A stretch of 7,778 bases of DNA. Origin: Spirochaetaceae bacterium. GTDB lineage: Bacteria > Spirochaetota > Spirochaetia > DSM-27196 > SKKC01. Shown here piece after piece: positions 1-7,588 of the stretch (positions within the stretch are counted from its first letter, which is position 1; each line of letters begins with the position of its first letter). Position numbers and translations under genes: made by a program. The DNA lies in the NCBI GenBank assembly GCA_003552745.1, contig PUOG01000350.1, positions 1 to 7,778 of the forward strand. The letters are read 5' to 3'. The notes beneath the pieces are model-generated. The model saw nothing but the letters and a program-made list of their open reading frames with translations, was not told the origin of the DNA and ran no database searches.

Positions 1-114
1 CAGGAGTACCTCTTCGGTCCGGAGGCGAAGGAGATGAAAGGCGCGGCGAGCCGGCAGGTTCGGAAAATGCTGCACAACGAAATCACCGAGATTTTCGAGT
101 GCCACCGGTTGTAG
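1..114 (+). CDS. speD: C-terminal end of probable S-adenosylmethionine decarboxylase (partial)
   Basis: Frame 1 is open from the window edge to TAG at 112-114 and gives the last 37 residues of a protein. The segment from EYLF to the end lines up without gaps with the recalled C-terminus of E. coli SpeD (HYMF...ERQEI...KEMREIYYGRNM): the Tyr and Phe of the YxF, an Arg-Gln pair, and the final E-x-x-EI followed by an aromatic residue coincide. SpeD is the pyruvoyl enzyme that decarboxylates SAM to the aminopropyl donor used by spermidine synthase. The stop codon lies 9 bp before the speE start, and the speE Shine-Dalgarno overlaps it, so the two genes are almost certainly co-transcribed. The catalytic Ser and self-cleavage site are outside the window, so the call rests on a short tail plus context. 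Confidence 0.62.
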   Translation, partial: QEYLFGPEAKEMKGAASRQVRKMLHNEITEIFECHRL

Positions 115-123
115 GAGCGCAGA

Positions 124-1047
124 ATGGCGAAAAACCAGGAGAAGCGAATCTTCTACGAGTGGTTGAACGACAACCACGGCTACTTCTACACGATCAACCG
201 GACGCTCCAGAAAGGCGAAAGCGAGTACCAGGAAGTCGAGCTCGTCGAAACCGACGAGATGGGCAATGTGCTGCTGCTCGATTCGATTACCCAGACCGCG
301 CAGCGGGTCGAATGGCAGTACCACGAGCCGATGGTACACTACCCCATGCTCAGCCATCCGCAGCCGCGACGTGTACTGGTCATCGGCGGCGGCGACGGTG
401 GGATACTTCGTGAGGTGTTGCGCCACCCGAGTGTGGAGCACGTCGACTTCGCCGAGCTCGACCGGGACGTGGTCGAGTTTTCACGCCGGTACCTGCCGGA
501 TGTAAACCACGGCGCCTTCGACGACCCGCGCGTGCACATCCGGATAACCGACGGGCGTGCATTCGTCGAAGAGTCGGAAACGGTTTGGGATGTGGCGATC
601 ATGGACATGACCGATCCGTTCGGCCCATCGAAGATGCTCTACACAAGAGAGTTCTTCGAGATGATCCGAGACCGGCTCGATCCGAACAACGGGCTTTTCA
701 CGATGCACTCGGAGAGTCCCGTTGCCCGGCCGCTCGCCTACCAGTGCATCCGCCGGACGCTCGGCTCCGCCTTTCCGGTCGTTCGCAGCGCCTACACCTT
801 CGTTCAAATGTACGCCACGCTCTGGTCGATCACCGTCGCGAGCAACGGCCCCGACATCGCCGGGTTCGACGCCGACACCATTGACAAGCGGATCCGCAAT
901 CGCGGCCTTTCGGGCCTCAGGGTGATAACCGGCGACACATGGCAGGCGATGCAGGTGGTATATCCGTACATCGCCGAAATCAACCGGCGCAGCGTCCCGG
1001 TGATTACCGACGCGAACCCCGATTTCCCCGACCACTTCGAGCAGTAG
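124..1047 (+). CDS. speE: Spermidine synthase family aminopropyltransferase
   Basis: A 307-residue cytosolic enzyme that transfers the aminopropyl group of decarboxylated SAM to a polyamine, normally putrescine to spermidine. A small N-terminal beta domain (about 1-70) ends in YHEPMVH. The Rossmann methyltransferase-like domain follows, with nucleotide-binding GGGDGG at 88-93, the acidic ELD at 111-113 expected to hold the ligand ribose, TDG at 142-144, and the catalytic-loop DMTDP at 161-165, whose two Asp match the conserved DxTDP acids. The start is set by AGGAG at 113-117, 6 nt before the ATG. Length is close to the E. coli (288) and Thermotoga enzymes. The polyamine-pocket segment around 228-236 (QMYATLW) departs from the usual TYPSGxW or YYGG pattern, so the acceptor amine is not certain; another diamine or agmatine is possible. 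It follows speD closely and converges on metE. Confidence 0.93.
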   Translation: MAKNQEKRIFYEWLNDNHGYFYTINRTLQKGESEYQEVELVETDEMGNVLLLDSITQTAQRVEWQYHEPMVHYPMLSHPQPRRVLVIGGGDGGILREVLRHPSVEHVDFAELDRDVVEFSRRYLPDVNHGAFDDPRVHIRITDGRAFVEESETVWDVAIMDMTDPFGPSKMLYTREFFEMIRDRLDPNNGLFTMHSESPVARPLAYQCIRRTLGSAFPVVRSAYTFVQMYATLWSITVASNGPDIAGFDADTIDKRIRNRGLSGLRVITGDTWQAMQVVYPYIAEINRRSVPVITDANPDFPDHFEQ

Positions 1048-1095
1048 CCGGCGGCGGCTGCCCCGCGCTTCACCGCCGGCCGCCACGCCCGGCGG
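1047..1095. terminator. GC-rich alternative hairpins between convergent speE and metE
   Basis: The 62 bp between the speE and metE stop codons holds three interacting arms. GCCGGCGG (1047-1054) can pair with CCGCCGGC (1073-1080), and the second arm can instead pair with CCGGCGG (1089-1095) across a 9-nt loop. A strong hairpin between converging genes suggests transcription end or collision control in both directions. There is no U-tract on either strand, so it does not meet the usual intrinsic-terminator pattern, and GC-rich DNA gives such arms by chance. Confidence 0.35.
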
Positions 1096-1109
1096 CGCAC
1101 GGGTCGGCC

Positions 1110-3536
1110 CTATGCCGCCCCTCGTCGGGCGAAACCGGAACGCAGCCGTCGAGCCGCCTCCACCATATTCCGCAGCGACGGAACGACCTCCTCCCACGTG
1201 CGCGTTTTCAGTCCGCAGTCGGGGTTCACCCACAGCCGCTCGGCGGGTATCCGGGCGGCGGCGAGTTCCATCAACCTGACCATATCTTCCACTTCCGGCA
1301 CATTCGGACTGTGGATATCGTAGACGCCGGGTCCGATCTCGTTCGGATACTCGAAGTCGATGAACGCATCGAGCAGCTCCATGTCCGAACGCGATGTCTC
1401 GATGGTTACGACATCGGAGTCGAGCAGTGCGATCGACTCGATAATGTCGTTGAACTCCGCATAACACATGTGCGTATGTATCTGTGTCGCGTCTTTGACC
1501 CCGGCGGTCGCCACGCGAAACGCCTCGGTAGCGTACGCGAGGTACGGTTCCCAGTCGCTTCGGCGTAACGGTAGTCCTTCGCGAAGCGCCGGCTCGTCGA
1601 CCTGAATCGCGCGAATACCGGCCCGCTCGAGGTCGATCACTTCGTCCCGCAGCGCGAGCGCAACCTGAAGCGCGGTAGTGCTGCGCGGCTGGTCGTCGCG
1701 CACGAACGCCCACTGCATCATCGTAATCGGGCCGGTGAGCATTCCCTTGACCGGCCGATCGGTGAGCGACTGAGCATAGGTGATCCATTCGACGGTCATC
1801 GGTTCGGGGCGGGAGACATCGCCGTAGATGATCGGTGGCTTCACGCAGCGGCTGCCGAACGACTGCACCCAGCCGTGGCCGGTGAAGGCGTAACCGCAGA
1901 GCTGCTCGCCGAAGTACTCGACCATGTCGTTGCGCTCCGCCTCACCGTGAACGATCATGTCCAGTCCGATCTCTTCCTGTTTCCCGATCACATGGGCAAT
2001 CTGCCCTCGGAGGAACTCGGTGTACCGTTCGGGCGTCATCTCGCCCTTCCGATGGGCGCGACGAGCTGCGCGGATCTCCTTCGTCTGCGGAAACGAGCCG
2101 ATCGTGGTCGTGGGGAAGTCGGGCAGCTCCAACTGCTCGCGCTGCACGCGTCGGCGTTCGGAGTACGGCGCGTGCCGCCTGAGCATCGACGGCGAGATCG
2201 ACCGAACGCGCTCCGCGACCGCAGGTGCGCCGATTCGGTTGGAGGTGTGCCGGCTTTCGAGTGCGCGCCGGTTGGCGGCAAGCTCGCCGGCAACCGAGCG
2301 ACGACCGTTCGAGAGCGCGTTCGCCACCGTCCTCACCTCCGCGAGCTTCTGTCGGGCGAATGCAAGCCAGTCGGCGATTTCCGGATCGAGATCGGTCTCC
2401 AGCTCGAGATCGACCGGGACGTGCAGCAGTGAGCACGACGGGGCGATCCAGAGCCGGTCGCCGCGACGCTCGTATTCGCTCTCCAGCCGATGTGTGACCG
2501 CGCTCAGGTCGGACTTCCAGACGTTGCGCCCGTCGATCGCTCCGACCGAGAGTACCTTCTCACGCGGGTACTCGGCGAACACACGCTCGAGCTCGTTCGC
2601 GCCGCGGACCGCATCGATATGCACTCCGGACGCTGCGAGCGATAGGACGCTGTCCAGATTCTCGCGCAGCTCACCGAAGTACGTTGCCGGCAGCACCTTC
2701 GAGCCGGCGGATTTCAGCACCTCGTATGCAAGGCGGATCGCCCCGCGCCACTCTCGACCGAGATCGAGTGCGAGAATCGGCTCATCTATCTGCACCCACT
2801 CGATCGCCTTCTCGTCGAGCAGAGCGAGAAGCTTACGATACTCGGCGAGAATCGGAGCGAGGAACGAGAGCTTGTCGACTCCGGGCCCCTTCGCTTTCGC
2901 GAGGTAGAGATAACTCACCGGTCCGAGAATGACCGGCTTCACCTCAGGGCATCGGGCGGGAGTTTCGTCGCCACCTGCCGCGGCGAAGCGCCGGGTGCTT
3001 CGCGCATCGCTCGCGGCAGTGGTCCCACCTTCGGCGCCCGGCGTACGGCCGGCCGCGCCCGGCCCGGCACTCTGCGTGTACCCCGCGATCACCGCTCGAG
3101 CCTCATCGATCTGCTCGAGCAGGCGCGTCGAGTCGAGCGCGAACGTCGTCGAGCTCTCGAGCTCGGGAACGAGGTAGTGGTAGTTCGTGTCGAACCACTT
3201 CGTCATCTCGAGCGCCTGCACCGGATCGCCGTGTTGCGATCGCCCGCGCGCCATTCGAAAGTAGCGGTCGAGCGGCGAGGCGTCGTCACCGGCAAAACGG
3301 GAGGGAACGTGTCCGAGGGTAACACTCATATCGAGTACGTGATCGTAGAGCGAGAAGTCGCCGACCGGGATCAGATCGATTCCCGCCTCGAGCTGAGTGC
3401 TCCAGTTCGCCGCACGCACCGCCGCGGCGCGCCGGGACAGCTCATCCTCCGAAATCTCCCCGCGCCAGTACTTCTCGAGCGCGAACTTCAGCTGCCTTTT
3501 GTTTCCGATTCGTGGGTAACCGAGATTATGCGTCAT
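1110..3536 (-). CDS. metE: Cobalamin-independent methionine synthase (5-methyltetrahydropteroyltriglutamate-homocysteine methyltransferase)
   Basis: An 808-residue cytosolic enzyme for the last step of methionine synthesis: methyl transfer from 5-methyl-tetrahydrofolate polyglutamate to homocysteine without B12. The N-terminal domain begins LGYPRIG and has the MTKWFDTNYHY block; the catalytic barrel begins near TTTIGSFPQT. The zinc and homocysteine ligands are intact: His689, Cys691, Glu713 and Cys774, matching E. coli His641, Cys643, Glu665 and Cys726. Further conserved blocks are HGEAERNDMVEYFGE and DEPALREGLPLRRSDW. The ATG at 3534-3536 is preferred over an in-frame ATG 24 codons upstream (3608), because it gives the family N-terminus and has GGAGG 6 nt upstream. 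The protein is about 55 residues longer than E. coli MetE (753), mainly through an Ala/Gly/Thr-rich insert at about residues 151-198. It is divergent from metR, its probable activator. Confidence 0.97.
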   Translation of the reverse strand: MTHNLGYPRIGNKRQLKFALEKYWRGEISEDELSRRAAAVRAANWSTQLEAGIDLIPVGDFSLYDHVLDMSVTLGHVPSRFAGDDASPLDRYFRMARGRSQHGDPVQALEMTKWFDTNYHYLVPELESSTTFALDSTRLLEQIDEARAVIAGYTQSAGPGAAGRTPGAEGGTTAASDARSTRRFAAAGGDETPARCPEVKPVILGPVSYLYLAKAKGPGVDKLSFLAPILAEYRKLLALLDEKAIEWVQIDEPILALDLGREWRGAIRLAYEVLKSAGSKVLPATYFGELRENLDSVLSLAASGVHIDAVRGANELERVFAEYPREKVLSVGAIDGRNVWKSDLSAVTHRLESEYERRGDRLWIAPSCSLLHVPVDLELETDLDPEIADWLAFARQKLAEVRTVANALSNGRRSVAGELAANRRALESRHTSNRIGAPAVAERVRSISPSMLRRHAPYSERRRVQREQLELPDFPTTTIGSFPQTKEIRAARRAHRKGEMTPERYTEFLRGQIAHVIGKQEEIGLDMIVHGEAERNDMVEYFGEQLCGYAFTGHGWVQSFGSRCVKPPIIYGDVSRPEPMTVEWITYAQSLTDRPVKGMLTGPITMMQWAFVRDDQPRSTTALQVALALRDEVIDLERAGIRAIQVDEPALREGLPLRRSDWEPYLAYATEAFRVATAGVKDATQIHTHMCYAEFNDIIESIALLDSDVVTIETSRSDMELLDAFIDFEYPNEIGPGVYDIHSPNVPEVEDMVRLMELAAARIPAERLWVNPDCGLKTRTWEEVVPSLRNMVEAARRLRSGFARRGAA
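2943..3086 (-). other. Low-complexity insert inside MetE
   Basis: In the aligned E. coli protein, DEA and VKPV are separated by 6 residues; here they are separated by 52. The extra residues, about 151-198 of the 808-aa product, are rich in Ala, Gly, Thr and Arg, with no hydrophobic core pattern, and include one Cys (Cys196). The reading frame continues cleanly on both sides and the zinc site is intact, so this looks like a tolerated surface-loop expansion in the N-terminal domain rather than damage. Its function is unknown. Confidence 0.8.
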
Positions 3537-3542
3537 AGTCAG

Positions 3543-3547
3543 CCTCC
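3543..3547 (-). promoter_or_regulatory. Shine-Dalgarno that fixes the metE start
   Basis: On the minus strand GGAGG lies 6 nt before the ATG at 3536-3534. The alternative start at 3608 would place this site inside the coding region and would overlap the promoter-like and operator-like DNA, so the downstream ATG is chosen. Confidence 0.85.
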
Positions 3548-3603
3548 GTTGCCGGAATATCTCCGGTGCACGGTCAAAGGGTATCGGAGATCCGATCATG
3601 ATG

Positions 3604-3609
3604 TACAAT
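3604..3609 (+). promoter_or_regulatory. Candidate metR -10 element (TACAAT)
   Basis: TACAAT matches TATAAT at 5 of 6 positions and would start transcription near 3616, about 26 nt before the first metR ATG. No convincing -35 is visible. It overlaps the candidate metE -10 on the other strand, so the two promoters would compete. Confidence 0.35.
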
Positions 3610-3613
3610 GATA
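3608..3613 (-). promoter_or_regulatory. Candidate metE -10 element (TATCAT)
   Basis: On the minus strand TATCAT matches the sigma70 -10 consensus at 5 of 6 bases. No good -35 hexamer sits 16-18 bp upstream; that position instead overlaps the candidate MetR boxes around 3626-3642, as expected for an activator-dependent promoter. It implies a metE leader of roughly 65 nt, too short for a B12 or SAM riboswitch. Confidence 0.4.
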
Positions 3614-3641
3614 TTTATTGATGTTTTCATGAACATGGCTC

Positions 3642-4523
3642 ATGATAAGGATGATGATCGAACGGGCACATCTATCCATTATCTCCGCGCTCGCGCGGCA
3701 CGGTACGCTCACCCGGGCGGCCGAAGAGCTCTTCCTTACCCAGTCGGCGCTCTCTCACACCATCCGGAAACTCGAGGAGGAGGTCGGTGTGGCGCTCTGG
3801 AAACGCCGCGGGCGACGACTCGAGTTGACGCAGGCCGGCCGGTACCTGCTGAAAGTGGCCGACGGCGTGCTCCCGTTGCTCGAACAAACCGAACACACGC
3901 TCGCCGAGTACGGGCGCGGACGGCGGGGGACGCTCCGCATCGGTATGGAGTGCCACCCATGCTACGAGTGGCTTCTCGATCGCGTCGCCGAATATCTGCG
4001 GATGTGGCCGGATGTCGACATAGATGTCACCCAGCGCTTTCAATTCAACGGCGTGGAAGCGCTGGAGAACAACCGCATCGATGTGACCGTGACCCCCGAC
4101 CCGGTATTCCGGGAAGGTCTTCACTACCGCAGCGTGCTCAACTTCGAGCTGCTCCTGGTCGTGGGCAACCACCACCGCCTCGCCTCCCGGTCGACGGTCA
4201 CTCCCGACGATCTCGCGAGTGAGCTGCTTTTCACCTACCCGGTCGCCCGCGAACGCCTCGATGTCTTCGCCCGCTTTCTGCTGCCGGCTTCGATCGAGCC
4301 GGCCGGCCATCGTGAGGTGGAGGCGACCGAGATCATGCTGCAGCTGGTGGCCGCCGGCCGTGGTGTGACGACGCTGCCAGCCTACATGGTAGACAAGTAC
4401 AGTGCCGCTCACAACGTCGTCGGGATCCGCCTCGGCGAAGAGGGAATCTTCAACACTCTCTATCTCGGCTGCCGCGAAGAGGATCTCGAAGTCGACTACA
4501 TCGCCGCGTTCGCCGACGGGTGA
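3642..4523 (+). CDS. metR: LysR-family transcriptional regulator of methionine genes
   Basis: A 293-residue LysR-type regulator. The winged helix-turn-helix is at about residues 8-66 (helix-turn-helix core 22-45, TLTRAAEEL then TQSALSHTIRKLE), followed by a linker helix and a two-lobed effector domain from about 97. It matches E. coli MetR along its length, notably ECHPCYEWL (103-111) against ECHSCIQWL, GLHY (159-162), and DDLASELLFTYPV with RLDVFARFLLPA (189-216). The homocysteine co-effector is inferred from MetR. It ends about two dozen residues short of the E. coli protein. The start is uncertain: ATGs at 3642, 3651 and 3654 are in frame and none has a well-spaced Shine-Dalgarno. Residue 5 (3654) aligns best with the E. 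coli MIEVKHL start, and the 3642 ATG overlaps a TCATGA box. An in-frame stop at 3630 limits the upstream end. Confidence 0.9.
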   Translation: MIRMMIERAHLSIISALARHGTLTRAAEELFLTQSALSHTIRKLEEEVGVALWKRRGRRLELTQAGRYLLKVADGVLPLLEQTEHTLAEYGRGRRGTLRIGMECHPCYEWLLDRVAEYLRMWPDVDIDVTQRFQFNGVEALENNRIDVTVTPDPVFREGLHYRSVLNFELLLVVGNHHRLASRSTVTPDDLASELLFTYPVARERLDVFARFLLPASIEPAGHREVEATEIMLQLVAAGRGVTTLPAYMVDKYSAAHNVVGIRLGEEGIFNTLYLGCREEDLEVDYIAAFADG

Positions 4524-4590
4524 CCGGCACGGGTGACTGTCGCCCACCACGACACCGACGGTGCCGCCGCCGGCATAGCTTCTCGACCGA

Positions 4591-4606
4591 CGCGGCAGCT
4601 GCCGCG
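4591..4606. repeat. Perfect 16-bp GC palindrome after metR
   Basis: CGCGGCAGCTGCCGCG is self-complementary, giving in RNA a 6-bp GC stem with an AGCT loop. It lies 68 bp after the metR stop and 2 bp before the -35 of the next operon. It could end metR transcription (no U-tract, so atypical) or be a DNA site for a dimeric protein. The rest of the 4524-4590 gap shows only minor GC repeats, such as GGCAC (4526-4530) with GTGCC (4561-4565). Confidence 0.45.
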
Positions 4607-4608
4607 CG

Positions 4609-4637
4609 TTGACATCCCCCCTTAATCCCACTATCCT
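4609..4637 (+). promoter_or_regulatory. Sigma70-type promoter of the Fur-family regulator/ATPase operon
   Basis: TTGACA (4609-4614, a perfect -35) is followed after exactly 17 bp by TATCCT (4632-4637, 4 of 6 to the -10 consensus). Transcription would start near 4644, leaving a leader of about 80 nt. An inverted repeat covers the predicted start site directly downstream, which fits repression by blocking RNA polymerase. Confidence 0.7.
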
Positions 4638-4658
4638 TATCTGTAGTCATTACAGATA
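4638..4658. promoter_or_regulatory. Inverted-repeat operator, probable Fur/PerR-type box
   Basis: TATCTGTA (4638-4645) and TACAGATA (4651-4658) form a perfect 8-5-8 inverted repeat. Read as the 7-1-7 or 10-1-10 arrangement usual for Fur-family proteins and centred on 4648, the arms are TATCTGTAGT and ATTACAGATA, with a single mismatch. It touches the -10 element and covers the expected transcription start, and the first gene of the transcript encodes a Fur/PerR-type repressor, so autoregulation is the simplest reading. Confidence 0.72.
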
Positions 4659-4686
4659 TGTTGTGATTGTTATTTTGATGTGATTT

Positions 4687-4699
4687 CATAGTAACTATG
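4687..4699. repeat. Short palindrome in the fur-family gene leader
   Basis: CATAGT-A-ACTATG is a perfect 6-1-6 inverted repeat centred 45 bp downstream of the main operator. TGTGATT also occurs twice as a direct repeat in the leader (4662-4668 and 4679-4685). It could be a second, weaker operator or a small RNA stem upstream of the GGAG at 4711-4714. The evidence is the symmetry alone. Confidence 0.35.
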
Positions 4700-4722
4700 C
4701 AATCGGGGATGGAGCAGATGAG

Positions 4723-5186
4723 ATGGCGACCCAGAGTGAGCTCACCGGGGCATTGAGAGAGGCCGGTTTCCGGCTTACCCCGCAGCGGACGGCGATTTGT
4801 GCGGCGCTTGCCGCCCGCGAAGATCATCCGACCGCGCAGTCGATTCACGAAGAGCTCAAGCAGGAGTACGAATCGCTGAGCCTGACAACCGTATATCAGA
4901 CCCTCGACTCGCTGGTGAGAATCGGAGCGATTCGCAACCTCGGTACCGCCGGGGACGATTCGGTGCACTACGAGCCGAACATCGAACCGCACATCAACCT
5001 CGCCTGCCTGACCTGCCACCGCATCCGCGATCTCGAAAGCACGGCGGTGCGCGAACTCGAGCGGGAAGTCGCTCAGGCGACCGGATCGAACGTACTCAGC
5101 GGGCGCGTCGTCTACTACAGCGATTGTCTGGTCGAAAGCGACCCGGGCAAGTGTCCGTATTCGCAGGCCCGAACAGGAGTAACAGA

Positions 5187-5190
<4 letters not shown>
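4723..5190 (+). CDS. Fur/PerR-family metal-dependent repressor
   Basis: A 155-residue repressor: winged-helix DNA-binding domain (about 1-80; LTPQR at 18-22, recognition region SLTTVYQTLDSL at 53-64) and a metal-binding dimerisation domain. Aligned with B. subtilis PerR, the regulatory-site positions are His35 (PerR His37), Glu84 (Asp85), His90 (His91), Asn92 (His93) and Asp103 (Asp104). The two oxidisable His positions of PerR are kept, but one metal ligand is Asn and one is the Fur-like Glu. The structural zinc site has Cys95/Cys98, but the C-terminal CxxC is replaced by Cys135 and Cys144, nine residues apart. The ATG is preceded by GGAG 8 nt upstream. The stop overlaps the ATPase start, and a palindromic operator sits on the promoter. 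Iron or peroxide sensing is inferred; the residues do not clearly assign Fur, PerR or Zur. Confidence 0.9.
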
Positions 5191-7487
<2,297 letters not shown>

Positions 7488-7508
7488 GCGGCCGCCCTCG
7501 CTGCAAAC

Positions 7509-7571
7509 TTCCGCATCTCTCATGCGGAAATTCACGGAAAATCCGCATTATACTTGCCGAAATTCGTGAAT
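7509..7571. repeat. Interleaved inverted repeats between the two ATPase genes
   Basis: TTCCGCAT (7509-7516) pairs with ATGCGGAA (7522-7529) across a 5-nt loop. ATGCGGA (7522-7528) can also pair with TCCGCAT (7542-7548), so the middle arm has two partners. A further pair, ATTCACG (7530-7536) and CGTGAAT (7565-7571), encloses the third arm. The first hairpin begins about 20 bp after the P-type ATPase stop and could act as its transcript end, but no U-tract follows. The outer pair brackets a -10-like element and may be operator DNA for the next gene. Confidence 0.6.
7549..7554 (+). promoter_or_regulatory. Candidate -10 element of the AAA ATPase gene
   Basis: TATACT matches the -10 consensus at 5 of 6 bases and lies 35-40 bp before the candidate starts, inside the inverted-repeat cluster. 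No -35 hexamer with normal spacing is seen, so this is a weak call. Confidence 0.3.
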
Positions 7572-7588
7572 GGGCGTACGCTGATGCC

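Larger units (their letters stand above)
3596..3645. promoter_or_regulatory. Divergent metE/metR control region with repeated TCATGA palindromes (candidate MetR sites)
   Basis: This AT-rich stretch lies between the divergent starts. The palindrome TCATGA occurs at 3596-3601, 3628-3633 and 3640-3645, that is, 32 bp (about three helical turns) and 12 bp apart. At 3630-3642 the sequence TGAA-CATGG-CTCA matches the known MetR consensus TGAA-N5-TTCA at 7 of 8 defined bases. TTCATGAA (3626-3633) is itself palindromic, and ATGTT (3621-3625) mirrors AACAT (3632-3636). In enteric bacteria MetR binds such sites with homocysteine to activate metE and repress itself. The sites here are inferred from sequence only. 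Confidence 0.6.

Noticed and set aside
481..1788. A long minus-strand open frame (435 codons) across speE and the end of metE
   Set aside because: It is antisense to speE and in another frame of metE, both strongly recognised genes. Its Arg/Ala-rich composition is the usual shadow of high-GC coding DNA.
3537..3608. A 24-residue N-terminal extension of MetE from an ATG at 3608-3606
   Set aside because: The family N-terminus begins at the 3536 ATG, which has GGAGG at ideal spacing. The extension would run through promoter-like DNA.
3537..3641. A cobalamin or SAM riboswitch before metE
   Set aside because: The whole gap is 105 bp, the predicted leader is only about 65 nt, and no B12-box or SAM-riboswitch core was recognised. 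MetR-type sites explain the region better.
3608..4222. A plus-strand 204-codon open frame starting inside the metE-metR gap
   Set aside because: It lies almost wholly over metR in a different frame and is Arg-rich without domains.
4524..4590. A possible small gene or RNA between metR and the next promoter
   Set aside because: No start with a ribosome site, no convincing open frame and only weak GC-rich repeats were seen.
4797..5186. An upstream in-frame start giving the ATPase 130 extra residues
   Set aside because: The extension would overlap nearly all of the Fur-family gene in another frame and is Arg-rich shadow sequence. The ATG at 5187 has a good Shine-Dalgarno and the typical ATGA coupling.
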